Below are positions 32,735 through 42,519 of a stretch of DNA of 64,000 nt, piece by piece. The notes under the pieces were generated by a model. It saw nothing but the letters and a program-made list of their open reading frames with translations. It was not told the origin of the DNA and ran no database searches. The stretch's first letter is position 1; the number at the start of each line of letters is the position of its first letter. The position numbers and the translations under genes are program-made. Where the stretch lies: contig NZ_NFLL01000004.1 of NCBI RefSeq assembly GCF_002160895.1, positions 107,020 through 171,019 of the forward strand, written 5' to 3'. This stretch comes from Faecalibacterium sp. An122 (lineage in GTDB: Bacteria > Bacillota > Clostridia > Oscillospirales > Ruminococcaceae).

Positions 32735-33847
32735 ATGGATACAGAACAGACCCAGGCCCTGCAGGCAGCGGTGCGGCCGGAACGCGGCTTGCTGCTGATT
32801 GTGGACGACGACGAAATCAACTGCGCGATCTTGGAGAACCTGTTCGCGCCCTATTATGACACCGATACGGCCGAAAACGGCCGGGCCGGCCTGGATCGTG
32901 TGCTGGAGCGGCAGGACGACCTGTGCGCCATCCTGCTGGATGTGATGATGCCCGAGATGGACGGCATCCAGGTGCTGCGCTGCCTCAAGGAATACGGCCT
33001 TTTGGAAAAAATCCCGGTGTTCCTCATCACTGCCGAGGCCAGCGGCGAGGTGATGAAAGAGGCCTATGCCCTGGGCGTGATGGATGTCATCGGCAAGCCC
33101 ATCATCCCCTATATGGTGCTGCGGCGGGTGCAGTCGGTGGTGGAATTGTTCCAGGCGCGGGAGCGGCTGAGCAACGTGGTGGAGCTGCAGCAGGCCGACC
33201 TGCTGGCCCAGGCCAAACAGATCATCGAGCTGAACAAGGGGATGATCGAGGCCCTGGCCGCCGCCATTGAATTCCGCAGCGAGGAGTCGGGGGACCATGT
33301 CCGCCGGATTCACGATATCACCACCTATCTGCTCACCCATACCCCCCTGGGCGATGGCCTGTCCCCCATCGAGATCAAACAGATCGCCCTGGGGTCCATC
33401 ATGCACGACGTGGGCAAAATTGCGGTGCCCGACGCCATCCTCAACAAGCCCGGCAAACTCACCCCCGAGGAATTCGAGGTGATGAAGAGCCATACCGTCC
33501 AGGGCGCCCGCCTGCTGGAACAGATCCCCCAGCTGCGGGAAAACGGCGCCTATCCCTACGCCTGGGACATCGCCCGCCACCACCACGAGCGGTGGGACGG
33601 CCGGGGCTATCCCGACGGGCTGAAAGGGGACGAGATCTCCCTGGCGGCCCAGATCGTCTCCCTGGCGGACGTCTACGACGCCCTCAGCTGCAAGCGGGTG
33701 TACAAGGACGCTTTCCCCCGGGAAAAGGTGCTGGAAATGATCCGCAGCGGCGACTGCGGCAGCTTCAACCCCCGTCTGCTGGAATGCTTCTTCCAGGTGG
33801 AAGGAGAACTGGCCAAACTCTATCAACATCCCTGCAAGGAGGATTAA
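32735..33847 (+). CDS. Response regulator with HD-GYP cyclic-di-GMP phosphodiesterase domain
   Basis: This 370-residue protein starts at ATG 32735 after AGGAAGGA. The receiver domain (residues 20-145) has LLIVDDDE, the phosphoacceptor Asp in CAILLDVMMPEMDG and Lys in VIGKPI. A helical linker leads to a complete HD-GYP domain (HVRRIH, IMHDVGKIAVPD, SHTVQGARLL, HHHERWDGRGYPDGL, SLADVYDALSCKR), so it should hydrolyse cyclic-di-GMP. It heads an operon with an Hpt protein and a hybrid kinase, which together can form a phosphorelay that ends at this receiver. Confidence 0.93.
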   Translation: MDTEQTQALQAAVRPERGLLLIVDDDEINCAILENLFAPYYDTDTAENGRAGLDRVLERQDDLCAILLDVMMPEMDGIQVLRCLKEYGLLEKIPVFLITAEASGEVMKEAYALGVMDVIGKPIIPYMVLRRVQSVVELFQARERLSNVVELQQADLLAQAKQIIELNKGMIEALAAAIEFRSEESGDHVRRIHDITTYLLTHTPLGDGLSPIEIKQIALGSIMHDVGKIAVPDAILNKPGKLTPEEFEVMKSHTVQGARLLEQIPQLRENGAYPYAWDIARHHHERWDGRGYPDGLKGDEISLAAQIVSLADVYDALSCKRVYKDAFPREKVLEMIRSGDCGSFNPRLLECFFQVEGELAKLYQHPCKED

Positions 33848-33850
33848 ACC

Positions 33851-34204
33851 ATGGATCAGGCAAAACTGGATAGTCTGGCCCGGGGCGGCATCCAGGCCGC
33901 CGACGCTCTGGAACGCTTTATGGGCAGCGACGCTTTGCTGGAACGGTTTCTCAAGCGCTTTCTGGAAGATGCGACCTACAGCAGCCTCTGCCAGGCGGTG
34001 GAGGCCGGAGACTGGCAGCAGGCCCTGGCGGCCTCCCACACCCTGAAGGGGATGTGCGGCAATCTGTCCATGACCGAGCTGTACGACCTGTTCACCCGTC
34101 AGGTGGCCCTGTTGCGGGAGGACAAGCCTGCCGACGCCGCCGCCCTGATGCCCGCCATTGAGGCGGCCTACCGCCGGGCGGCCGACGCCATCGGGCAGCT
34201 GTAA
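33851..34204 (+). CDS. Hpt histidine phosphotransfer protein
   Basis: This 117-residue, all-helical protein has the Hpt signature LAASHTLKGMCGNLSM with the phosphorylatable His at about residue 63. It starts 3 bp after the HD-GYP gene stop, behind CAAGGAGG. It should carry phosphoryl groups between the receiver domain of the hybrid kinase and the HD-GYP regulator. Confidence 0.9.
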   Translation: MDQAKLDSLARGGIQAADALERFMGSDALLERFLKRFLEDATYSSLCQAVEAGDWQQALAASHTLKGMCGNLSMTELYDLFTRQVALLREDKPADAAALMPAIEAAYRRAADAIGQL

Positions 34205-34205
34205 T

Positions 34206-36800
34206 ATGTGGTATTCAAAATACAAACCGGCCCGGCCCCGGAAAATCAACCGGGAAAAGTGGGTCAACCTGTGGAAAAAACTGCGCTATTATCTCTTTGC
34301 CACCCTGGTGCTGATTGCAGCGGGGATTGTGTTTTCTGCCTTTTTGCAGAAAGTCCTGCTCCAGAACCACCAGACCATTGAGACGTCCGCCGCCCAGCAC
34401 TATGCCGCAGAGGTGGACGGCGACCTGAGCACCTACAAGGCCCTGATCTCCTACGGTACCTATATGCTGGACGCCCGGATGGAGGAAGGGGACTCGGACG
34501 AGGACATCATCTCCCGCATCAACCAGTACTGCATCCGAATCCAGACCATCCTGGGGCAGGACCAGGTGGACCCCTATGTGGTGTACAAGGGCAAAATCTA
34601 CGCAGCCAACCCCTGGGAAGGGGACGAAACCTACGACTATCTCTCCTCGGTCTGGTACAAGGAAGCCATGGAGCACCGGGGCGAAGTAGTCTTTACCGAC
34701 GTGTATACCGACTCCATCTATCACCGGGGGATCATCACGGTGGTGGGGGCCTGCCTCCACAGCGACACGGTGGTGGCGCTGGATATCTTCCCGGAAAATC
34801 TCAACATCCAGCCCAGCGGCGTGGTCCCGGCGGAGGGAACCTCGGTCTTTATCTGCGACACCAGCGGCAGCGCCGTCTACACCCGCACCGAGCTGGACGC
34901 CAGCCAGCAGCAGGTCTATGTGGACCGGATGCTGGCCTCCATCCAGGACGGAAAGGTGGGCCGCTATGACTCCTTTGTGCTGGGAATGGACGGGGTGCGG
35001 CGGGGCATCTACTACGCCGACACCGAAAACGGCTGGAAAGTCATCCTCACGGTGCCGGTGGACCGGATGCTGGGCCAGCTGACCCAGTTCATAGGAATCT
35101 ATATCCTGATTATGCTGGCCTGGATCATCGGCTTTGCGGTGACCATCTGGCACAACCTGCGCCTGGACTCCATGGTGGAGCGATCCAGCGAGACCATCCG
35201 GGTCCTGAGCAACTCCTACTATGGGATTTTCCGGGTCAATTACGAGGAGGACACCTACGAGATCATCAAGAGTTCCCCCTACACCAGGGGCCGGCTGGCC
35301 GGGGAGGGTCCTTATTCGGAATTTGTGTCCGCCATCAGCGGCCTGATGGACGCCGACACCGTCAATGAGTTCTGCAAGAGCTTTTCCTCCGAGAGCCTGC
35401 GGGCTCTGAACGCCGGCCATATCCGGGACTACGGCGGCGATTTTCTGGGCCGGTACGACAGCGGAGAGAAGTGGATCAACATCCGGGTCCTCTTTGACGA
35501 GGCCCTGGGCCCCGACGAGGCGGTCCTCTGCTTCCGGGAAGTGGACAAGGAAAAGCGCCGGGAAATCCAGGAGCGGAAACTGCTGGAGGAGACCCTGGCC
35601 ATCTCCCGCCGGAACGAAAAGTCCAAGCTGTCCTTCTTCAACAACATGTCCCACGACATGCGCACCCCCCTGAACGCCATTCTGGGGGTTCTGGACCTGC
35701 TGCGCCAGCACGCCGGAGATCCCCAGAAGGTGCGGGAATACGCCGACAAGATCTCCTACTCAGGCCGGCAGCTGCTGGACCTGGTGAACGATATTCTGGA
35801 AATGTCCCGGATGGAACAGGGCAAAATGACCCTCAACCACCAGGCCTTTGACCTGGAGGCCTGCATCCAGGCCTGCGCCGATTCCTTCCGGCCCCAGGCC
35901 CGGCAGGAAAAGAAAACCTTCCAGGTCAGCTGCAATTTGCAGGACAAGCGGATTATGGGGGACAGCACCCGGGTGACCCAGATGCTGAACAACCTCCTGT
36001 CCAACGCCTTCAAGTTCACCTCGGAGGGGGACACCGTCTCCCTGACGGTGCGCCAGATGGGCGTCCCGCCCACGCCCCAGTACCAGATTGTGGTGCGGGA
36101 TACCGGCATCGGGATGTCGGAGGAGTTTTTGCCCCAGCTGTTTGAGCCCTATATCCGGGAGACCCGGTTCTTCTCCCGCCAGGTGATGGGCACCGGCCTG
36201 GGCATGCCCATCGTCAAGAGCCTGGTCACCCAGATGAACGGCCAGATTTATGTGGACAGCAAGCTGGGGGAGGGGAGTACCTTCACCATCACGGTGCCCT
36301 TCCTGACGGCGGCCGCCGCCTCGGCGGAGAACCAGCCGGCTCCCGCCCCCGCCGCCGAGAAAAAGCCGGAGGAACCCTGCTCCCTCAAGGGGAAAAAGAT
36401 CCTGGTGGCGGAGGACAACGTCCTGAACATGGAGATTGCCAGCGAGATTTTGACCATGAACGGGCTGGAAGTGTTCCAGGCGTGGAACGGCCGGGAAGCG
36501 GTGGACCTGTTCCTGGCGTCGGCGCCCTTTGCCTTTGACGCCATCCTGATGGATATGCAGATGCCCCAGATGGACGGCTGTGAGGCCGCCCGGAAAATCC
36601 GGGCCGCCGACCGACCCGACGCCGCCTCAGTGCCCATTGTGGCGGTGACGGCCAACGCCTTCGCGGAGGACATCGCGGCCACCACCGCCGCCGGCATGAA
36701 CGCCCATATCTCCAAGCCCATCGATTTCCGCATCCTCTGCGCCACCCTGAAAGATCTGCTGGAAAACCGGCCCGACCCCGAAGGGGCGAAAAATCTGTGA
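34206..36800 (+). CDS. Hybrid sensor histidine kinase with extracellular sensor and receiver domain
   Basis: This 864-residue protein has a TM segment (residues 25-50, YYLFATLVLIAAGIVFSAFL) and an extracellular dCache/PAS-like sensor (about 55-295, including DPYVVYKGKIYAANPW and KVILTVPVDRML). A second TM follows (about 300-320), then a PAS-like region (about 330-450), HisKA with NNMSHDMRTPLNAILGVL, HATPase (NNLLSNAFKFT, GIGMSEEF, GTGLGMPIVKSL), an Ala/Pro linker and a receiver (VAEDNVLNMEIA, phospho-Asp in AILMDMQMPQMDG). ATG 34206 lies 2 bp past the Hpt stop with a weak ribosome site, so coupling is likely. The signal is unknown. Confidence 0.92.
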   Translation: MWYSKYKPARPRKINREKWVNLWKKLRYYLFATLVLIAAGIVFSAFLQKVLLQNHQTIETSAAQHYAAEVDGDLSTYKALISYGTYMLDARMEEGDSDEDIISRINQYCIRIQTILGQDQVDPYVVYKGKIYAANPWEGDETYDYLSSVWYKEAMEHRGEVVFTDVYTDSIYHRGIITVVGACLHSDTVVALDIFPENLNIQPSGVVPAEGTSVFICDTSGSAVYTRTELDASQQQVYVDRMLASIQDGKVGRYDSFVLGMDGVRRGIYYADTENGWKVILTVPVDRMLGQLTQFIGIYILIMLAWIIGFAVTIWHNLRLDSMVERSSETIRVLSNSYYGIFRVNYEEDTYEIIKSSPYTRGRLAGEGPYSEFVSAISGLMDADTVNEFCKSFSSESLRALNAGHIRDYGGDFLGRYDSGEKWINIRVLFDEALGPDEAVLCFREVDKEKRREIQERKLLEETLAISRRNEKSKLSFFNNMSHDMRTPLNAILGVLDLLRQHAGDPQKVREYADKISYSGRQLLDLVNDILEMSRMEQGKMTLNHQAFDLEACIQACADSFRPQARQEKKTFQVSCNLQDKRIMGDSTRVTQMLNNLLSNAFKFTSEGDTVSLTVRQMGVPPTPQYQIVVRDTGIGMSEEFLPQLFEPYIRETRFFSRQVMGTGLGMPIVKSLVTQMNGQIYVDSKLGEGSTFTITVPFLTAAAASAENQPAPAPAAEKKPEEPCSLKGKKILVAEDNVLNMEIASEILTMNGLEVFQAWNGREAVDLFLASAPFAFDAILMDMQMPQMDGCEAARKIRAADRPDAASVPIVAVTANAFAEDIAATTAAGMNAHISKPIDFRILCATLKDLLENRPDPEGAKNL

Positions 36801-36824
36801 AGTCTGTTTTTCCCGTATGGTTTG

Positions 36825-36833
36825 TGGTACAAT
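36825..36833 (+). promoter_or_regulatory. Extended -10 promoter of CPBP protease gene
   Basis: TG-G-TACAAT at 36825-36833, 55 bp before ATG 36889. Confidence 0.5.
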
Positions 36834-36888
36834 GGGGCTGGGGACGGCCCGGCCGCGCCCCGACTGATTGATCCGGGAGGAACACCGA

Positions 36889-37749
36889 ATGCTGAAACGA
36901 CTGCGGGGCAATCACCCGTATCTGTACTGTCTCTTGTCCGTCATCCTGTTCATGGCATGTATGGCGCTGGGACTCAACCTCTTTGCCTTTCTGATGGCTC
37001 TGCTGGCGCCGGAGGGAGTGATCCGGCCCTTCATGACGGAAGAATATCTGCTGCAGGCCGTCAACGACCTGATTGGATTCCTGGTGGCGCTGGTGCTGCT
37101 GTGGCGCACCGGACGAATGAGAGTCCTGACCCACCGGGGAACCGGATTTCTGGACGGATTGCTGGTGGGCATGTTCCCCTTTGTGATGCTGAGTTTGAGC
37201 CTCAGCCTCAACGTGGGGATTGTGGGACCGCCGGAGGGCGCCGTACCCAAGGCGGCCTGGCGGGTGGTGGTCTTTCTGATCACCATGTTCCTCATCGGCC
37301 TGGCTGAGGAGGCCCTGTTCCGGGGCGTCATCGCCCAGACCCTGCTGGAACATTTCGGCTCCGACCGGGCCGGCGTCTGGAAGGCGGTGGTCCTGTCCGG
37401 CGTATTGTTCGGCGCGGGACACATGGTGAACCTGCTGGGCAGCGCTACCCTGGGCGTCCTGATCCAGTGCTGCATCACCATGGCTCTGGGCATGCTCTAC
37501 GGCGCTATCTATTTCCGAACCGGCAACCTGTGGGTGGTGGTTTTCCTGCATATGTTCCAGGACGTGGCCGCCCTGATCCAGTCGGGCCTGTACGACGGCG
37601 TGGGCGGCGTCAGCGAGGTGGTCAGCACCTACGATCCCAGCATGCTGATCAGCGTCCTGATCTACCTGATCCCCACCGCCTTCCTGCTGCGGAAAACGCG
37701 CATCCCTGAAATCCCCCTCTTCTCCCCCTACTTTTCTGAAGAAAAGTAG
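36889..37749 (+). CDS. CPBP-family intramembrane metalloprotease
   Basis: This 286-residue protein has about eight membrane segments. It shows the CPBP (CAAX protease/bacteriocin-processing) motifs: LAEEALFRGVIAQTLLEHFG (catalytic Glu-Glu...Arg), LFGAGHMVNLL and VVFLHMFQDVAAL (metal-binding His). ATG 36889 follows CGGGAGGA. Its substrate is unknown. The final codons (SPYFSEEK) are written by the inverted repeat CCTACTTTTCTGAAGAAAAG that begins the neighbouring intergenic repeat, so the C-terminus has been shaped by that element. Confidence 0.88.
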   Translation: MLKRLRGNHPYLYCLLSVILFMACMALGLNLFAFLMALLAPEGVIRPFMTEEYLLQAVNDLIGFLVALVLLWRTGRMRVLTHRGTGFLDGLLVGMFPFVMLSLSLSLNVGIVGPPEGAVPKAAWRVVVFLITMFLIGLAEEALFRGVIAQTLLEHFGSDRAGVWKAVVLSGVLFGAGHMVNLLGSATLGVLIQCCITMALGMLYGAIYFRTGNLWVVVFLHMFQDVAALIQSGLYDGVGGVSEVVSTYDPSMLISVLIYLIPTAFLLRKTRIPEIPLFSPYFSEEK

Positions 37750-38250
37750 GCAAAAGACTTTCACTGTGTACCATGAAGTTTGCGGGTCTCCGGTCGTTCC
37801 GCGGAGCCGTTCCGCTCGTGCTCGTTCGTTACGTTTGGGGCTGTGCCCCGGTACGATGCAAAGTTCCGCGTAGCCTGGTCTTCTCACTTGGTACACCATG
37901 AAACCCTATCCATAAAAACAACCCCTGCCCATCTTCCGGGCGGGGGTTTTGCTGTGTACCATGAAGTTTGCGGGTCTCCGGCGGTTCCGCGGGGCAGTTC
38001 CGCTCGTGCTCGTTCGTTACGTTTGGGGCTGTGCCCCGGTACGATGCGAAGCTCCGCGTAGCCTGGTTTTCTCACTTGGTACACCATGAAACCCCATCCA
38101 TAAAAATAACCCCCGCCCATCTTTTGGGCGGGGGTTTTACTGTGTACCATGAAGTTTGCGGGTCTCCGGTCGTTCCGCGGAGCCGTTCCGCTCGTGCTCG
38201 TTCGTTACGTTTGGGGCTGTGCCCCGGTGCGATGCGAAGTTCCGCATAGC
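37727..38250. repeat. 188-bp tandem repeat, about 2.6 copies, each with a terminator hairpin
   Basis: CTGTGTACCATGAAGTTTGC begins units at 37764, 37952 and 38140, an exact 188-bp period with scattered substitutions. Units one and two each end in a hairpin (CCCCTGCCC/GGGCGGGGG type) followed by TTTT. The third unit is truncated near 38250. The array starts with the hairpin that overlaps the CPBP stop. No coding potential is credible. Confidence 0.9.
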
Positions 38251-38295
38251 CTGACTATTGATAACCCGGCACACGCAGAAAAAACTATACAATGT

Positions 38296-38330
38296 AACCC
38301 CTGTCTCAGAGCGAGACAGGGGTTATTTTT
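38296..38330 (+). terminator. Rho-independent terminator
   Basis: AACCCCTGTCTC-AGAGC-GAGACAGGGGTT followed by ATTTTT. Confidence 0.88.
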
Positions 38331-38339
38331 ACTTATATA

Positions 38340-38893
38340 CTTATAGGTTTTTGGAGCGTACCGGGCGGGAGGTCAGGCTGTACAAGACTTTGGACTCACA
38401 GGGCCGCAGGCCGGGAGCCTTATAAAGCGGCTGTAAGTTTATCGCCGGCAGGACTTTGTGAGGACTACAGCAGTCAGCGGTACCAGGTGAAGCTTTTTGC
38501 CAAGCTTTTTCACGAAAAAGCGGGCCGCAGGCCGGGAGCCTACTAAAGAGGCTGAAACCTGACAGCCGGCAGCCCTTTAAAAGGGGAAGGCCTTATATGG
38601 GGTAGTTATCCGTCCTAGATGAAACCAGGCTATGCAAAACTTTGCATCGTACCCGGCCGCAGGTCCGGGTTGCCGTTGCCCAAATTTTCTGCGCTGGACG
38701 CGGTCCGCTTGAAAATTTGGACGGCTGCCCCAACTCCGGCTCGGCTGTTTCTGCCGCAGGCAGCGCCTCGCCTACGTTGCCAAACGTAACGTGAGTGCGG
38801 CAAAGTCTGCAACCCCCACAAACGTTATAAAGAGCGGCCAGAGTGTATGGTACCCAGTGAAAAGCTTTTTGCCTACTTTTTCTCGAAAAAGTA
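38340..38893. repeat. Composite hairpin-rich intergenic repeat next to tsaD
   Basis: Modules shared with 46.7 and 55.9-56.5 kb include GGGCCGCAGGCCGGGAGCC (38401 and 38521), CAGCAGTCAGCGGTACCAGG, and the hairpin CCAAATTTTC/GAAAATTTGG with a 21-nt loop (38680-38720). The right end is a hairpin (CCTACTTTTTCTCG / AAAAAGTAGG) that forms the 3' end of tsaD. No gene is supported in this stretch. Confidence 0.82.
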
Positions 38894-39898
38894 GGGGGAG
38901 TCGATGGGGAGGGTGGGCAGGCCGTTGAGGTCCAGGCCGGCGGTGTGGCCCGCTATGTACTCGTAATACCCCTGGGACGCAATCATGGCTCCGTTGTCGC
39001 CGCAGAATTTCAGCTGGGGCAAAAAGACCTGGGCGCCCAGCTTCTGGGCTCCGTCGTTCACCAGCTGACGCAGACGTCCGTTGGCCGCTACGCCGCCCGC
39101 CAGACATACCTGCTGTGCGCCGGTGTCGGCGGCCGCCAACAGTAGCTTTTCCGCCAGAATGCCGTCGATCCGCTCCTGGAAACTGGCCGCCAGGTCGGGG
39201 ACGTTGATCTCCAGACCCTTCATCCGGGCCTGGTTCACCTCGTTGAGGACGGCGGTTTTCAGACCCGAAAAACTGACGTTGTACTTGCCCTCCACATGGG
39301 GCACCGGCAGTCGGTAGGCGTGGGGATCGCCGGTCTTGGCCGCGGCGGCGATGCTGGGCCCGCCCGGATAGGGCAGGCCCAGGGTCCGGGCCACCTTGTC
39401 GAAGGCCTCGCCGGCGGCGTCATCCACCGTCCGGCCCAGAACATGGAACTGGGTGTAATCCTCCACCTGGACAATGTGGCTGTGTCCGCCCGAGGCCACC
39501 AGGCACAGGAACGGCGGTTTCAGCTCGGGATGGGTCAGGTAGAGGGCCGCAATGTGTCCCCGCAGATGATGCACCGGGACCAGCGGCTTGCCCGCCGAAT
39601 AGGCCAGGCCCTTGGCAAAGTTGACCCCCACCAGCACCGCACCGATCAGGCCCGGGGCAAAGGTCACCGCCACGGCGTCCACCTGGTCGATGGTATAGCC
39701 GGCGTCCGCCAGGGCCTTGTCCACCGTGGCGCTGATGTACTCACAGTGCCGGCGGCTGGCAATCTCGGGCACCACGCCCCCGTAGAGGGCCTGTTCCTTG
39801 ACGCTGGTGGAAATGACGTTGCTTTTCAGCAGGCGGCCGTCCTCCACCAGGGCGGCGGCGGTTTCATCACAGGTGGATTCAATTCCCAGTATAACCAT
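38873..39898 (-). CDS. tsaD: tRNA N6-threonylcarbamoyladenosine synthase subunit TsaD
   Basis: This 341-residue protein has the Kae1/TsaD signatures: LGIESTCDETAAALVEDG at the N-terminus, the metal-binding VHHLRGHIAA (HxxxH), VASGGHSHIV, and AGGVAANGRLR. With TsaB, TsaC and TsaE it makes t6A37 in ANN-decoding tRNAs. The length matches the family. It ends with SPYFFEKK encoded by the hairpin of the adjacent repeat. It lies 41 bp downstream of polA on the same strand. Confidence 0.97.
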   Translation of the reverse strand: MVILGIESTCDETAAALVEDGRLLKSNVISTSVKEQALYGGVVPEIASRRHCEYISATVDKALADAGYTIDQVDAVAVTFAPGLIGAVLVGVNFAKGLAYSAGKPLVPVHHLRGHIAALYLTHPELKPPFLCLVASGGHSHIVQVEDYTQFHVLGRTVDDAAGEAFDKVARTLGLPYPGGPSIAAAAKTGDPHAYRLPVPHVEGKYNVSFSGLKTAVLNEVNQARMKGLEINVPDLAASFQERIDGILAEKLLLAAADTGAQQVCLAGGVAANGRLRQLVNDGAQKLGAQVFLPQLKFCGDNGAMIASQGYYEYIAGHTAGLDLNGLPTLPIDSPYFFEKK

Positions 39899-39939
39899 GT
39901 TCGCGTTTGTTCCTCCGCAGTATGATGTGTTGGGGGCTG

Positions 39940-42519
39940 TTAATGGGCCTCCAGCCAGGATTTGCCCTGGCGGACGTCGGTGTCCAGCGGCACTGCAAAC
40001 TGGACGCAGCCCTCCATTTCTTCTTTCAGGATGCGGGCGGCCTGCTCGGCTTCGGCCTCGGGGGCCTCCACAATCAGTTCGTCGTGGACGGTGAGGATCA
40101 GCCGGCTTTCCAGCTTTTCATCCCGCAGACGCCGCCAGACCCGCACCATGGCCAGCTTGATGACGTCCGCCGCGGTGCCCTGAATGGGGGTGTTGCGGGC
40201 CATCCGCTCTCCGCTGGTGCGGACCGCAAAGTTGGAGTTGGACAGCTCGGGCAGGGCCCGCCGCCGTCCAAACAGGGTGCTGACATAGCCTTTCTCCTTG
40301 GCGTCGGCGATGGTCTGCTCCATATAGCTGTCCACCTTGGGGAAGCTGGCCAGATAGTTTTTCAGAAAAGTGCCGGCCTCCTTCACCGAGACCCCCAGGT
40401 CCTCCGACAGGCTGAATGCGCCCTTGCCATACATGATGCCGAAATTGATGGCCTTGGCGGCGGTGCGCAGCCGGGGGGTCACTTCCTCCAGGGGGATGCC
40501 GTAAATCTTGGCGGCGGTGCTGCGGTGGATGTCCTGACCGCTGCGGAAGGCCTCCTGCATGTGCTCGTCCCCGGTGATGTGGGCCAGAATCCGCAGCTCA
40601 ATCTGGCTGTAGTCGGCGTCCACAAAGACGCAGCCCGGCTTGGCCACAAAGAAGCTCCGCAGCTGGCTGCCCAGCTCGGTGCGGATGGGGATGTTCTGCA
40701 GATTGGGGTTGTCCGACGACAGGCGGCCGGTGCGGGCCTCGGTCTGGTTGAAGGTGGAGTGAATCCGGCCGTCGGGGCCGATCACCTTCAGCAGGCCCTC
40801 CACATAGGTGGAGTACAGCTTCTGGTAGGAGCGGTACTGCAGAATTACGTCGATGAGGGGATAGTCGGGCCGCAGCTTCTGAAGGGTGGCGTTGTCGGTG
40901 GACCAGCCCCGGCTGGTCTTGCGGCCGTGGGGCAGGTTCATCTTGACAAAGAGCATGTCTCCCAGCTGCTTGGGACTGTTGGGGTTGAAGTCGGGGTCCT
41001 CCACCTGGCTGCGGATATAGGACAGGGTGCTGTCGATTTTCTCCCGCAGCTGGACGCCGAACTGCTCAATCCCCGCCCGGTCCACCAGGACGCCGGTGCG
41101 GGTCATGTCGGCCAGCACCTGGGCCAGGGGGAACTCGATGTCGTTGTAGAGGGAATCCTCTCCTAGCCGGGTGATTTCCTCCTTCATCTTGGCGAACAGC
41201 CCCGCCAGATAGGGGGCGTCGGGCCATTCCTCACAGGTGAAGGCGGGGGCGATTTTGTAGGACTCGGCCAGGGCGGCGATGCTGTACTTGGCCGCCGAGG
41301 CGTCCAGCAGGTAGGCCGCCAGCTTGCCGTCCCAGGTGATGGAGGCGCCCCAGCCGCCCTGTTCCATGGCGGCGGCATAGAGGGGGGCCGCGTCGAACAC
41401 CTCGGCGGTGACGGCGGGGTCATCCAGCAGCCGGGGCAGGTCGCTGTCGGTCAGAGGATAGACGGCGGCGTCCTGGACGGCGTACCAGTGGGCGGGACGC
41501 TCCTCCACAATGCGGTTGCCCTTTTTGCCGTAGACCGCCGGCCGGGCCGCCAGCAAATAGAGGCCCTGGGGATGGGCGGGCAGCTCCGACACCTGCCCGG
41601 CGGGCAGGGGAGCGGCCTCCTCCGCGGGGCCGTCCTGGGCGGGGAGAACGTGTTCCAGGCCCAGACGGGGGATCAGGGCCCGGATTTCCAGGTCCAGCAT
41701 CAGGCGCACCGCCGCAGCCTTGTCGCCCTCACCCGGCGCGTAGTGGTTGGGGTCGGTGTCGATGGGGGCGTCGGTGCGGATGGTGCCCAGGGTGTAGCTG
41801 AGCTCGGCGTCAGCCTTGTAGTCCAGCAGGTTGGCCCGCTGGCGGGGCTTGATGGCGGGGTCGTCGATGTGTTCGTACACCCCCGCCAGGCTGCCGAACT
41901 GCTGAATCAGGGCCAGGGCGGTTTTTTCGCCGATGCCCTTGACGCCGGGAATATTGTCCGACGAGTCGCCCATCAGGCTCTTGACGTCGATGAGCTGCCG
42001 GGGGCTGACCCCATACTGGGCCTGCACCGCCTCGGGGTCCATGACCCGGGTCTCGCTGTGGCCCCGGGACGTGGTGGCCAGCAGGACGGTGGTGGTGTCG
42101 CTCACCAGCTGCAGGTTGTCCCGGTCTCCGGTGGCCAGGTAGCAGGTCTCCCCCCGCTGGTCACAGGCGGCGGCCAGGGTGCCCAGAATGTCGTCGGCCT
42201 CCCAGCCCTCGGCCGTCACCAGGCGGTAGCCCAGGTCGGTGAGAAGCTGGCGCAGAAGCGGCATCTGGGAGGCCAGCTCCTCCGGCATCCCGTGGCGGGT
42301 GGCCTTGTAGCCGTCGTACATCTTGTGGCGGAAGGTGGGGGCCGGCAGGTCAAAGGCGATGGCCACCTTGTCGGGCTGATAGGTCTGGGTCAGGGAGAGC
42401 AAAATGTTCATAAAGCCATAGATGGCATTGGTATATTGCCCCTCTTTGGTGGTCAGCACCTTGATACCGAAAAAAGCGCGGTTGGCGATGCTGTTGCCGT
42501 CAACGACCATTAAAGACAT
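39940..42519 (-). CDS. polA: DNA polymerase I
   Basis: This 859-residue protein has an N-terminal 5'-3' exonuclease (MVVDGNSIANRAFFGI, GWEADDILGTLA, GDSSDNIPGVKGIGEKTA) and a degenerate 3'-5' exonuclease region without the catalytic DxE (about 300-470). The C-terminal polymerase has motif A FVDADYSQIELRILAHIT, motif B AAKAINFGIMYGKGAFSL and motif C VHDELIVEAP. ATG 42519 has GGAGG 9 nt upstream. It fills gaps in replication and repair. Loss of proofreading residues is common in clostridial and Bacillus PolA. Confidence 0.97.
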   Translation of the reverse strand: MSLMVVDGNSIANRAFFGIKVLTTKEGQYTNAIYGFMNILLSLTQTYQPDKVAIAFDLPAPTFRHKMYDGYKATRHGMPEELASQMPLLRQLLTDLGYRLVTAEGWEADDILGTLAAACDQRGETCYLATGDRDNLQLVSDTTTVLLATTSRGHSETRVMDPEAVQAQYGVSPRQLIDVKSLMGDSSDNIPGVKGIGEKTALALIQQFGSLAGVYEHIDDPAIKPRQRANLLDYKADAELSYTLGTIRTDAPIDTDPNHYAPGEGDKAAAVRLMLDLEIRALIPRLGLEHVLPAQDGPAEEAAPLPAGQVSELPAHPQGLYLLAARPAVYGKKGNRIVEERPAHWYAVQDAAVYPLTDSDLPRLLDDPAVTAEVFDAAPLYAAAMEQGGWGASITWDGKLAAYLLDASAAKYSIAALAESYKIAPAFTCEEWPDAPYLAGLFAKMKEEITRLGEDSLYNDIEFPLAQVLADMTRTGVLVDRAGIEQFGVQLREKIDSTLSYIRSQVEDPDFNPNSPKQLGDMLFVKMNLPHGRKTSRGWSTDNATLQKLRPDYPLIDVILQYRSYQKLYSTYVEGLLKVIGPDGRIHSTFNQTEARTGRLSSDNPNLQNIPIRTELGSQLRSFFVAKPGCVFVDADYSQIELRILAHITGDEHMQEAFRSGQDIHRSTAAKIYGIPLEEVTPRLRTAAKAINFGIMYGKGAFSLSEDLGVSVKEAGTFLKNYLASFPKVDSYMEQTIADAKEKGYVSTLFGRRRALPELSNSNFAVRTSGERMARNTPIQGTAADVIKLAMVRVWRRLRDEKLESRLILTVHDELIVEAPEAEAEQAARILKEEMEGCVQFAVPLDTDVRQGKSWLEAH

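Noticed and set aside
37764..38346. Small ORFs within the 188-bp repeats (starting MRVSG or MKFAG)
   Set aside because: They are repeated with the DNA, lack ribosome sites and run through terminator hairpins.
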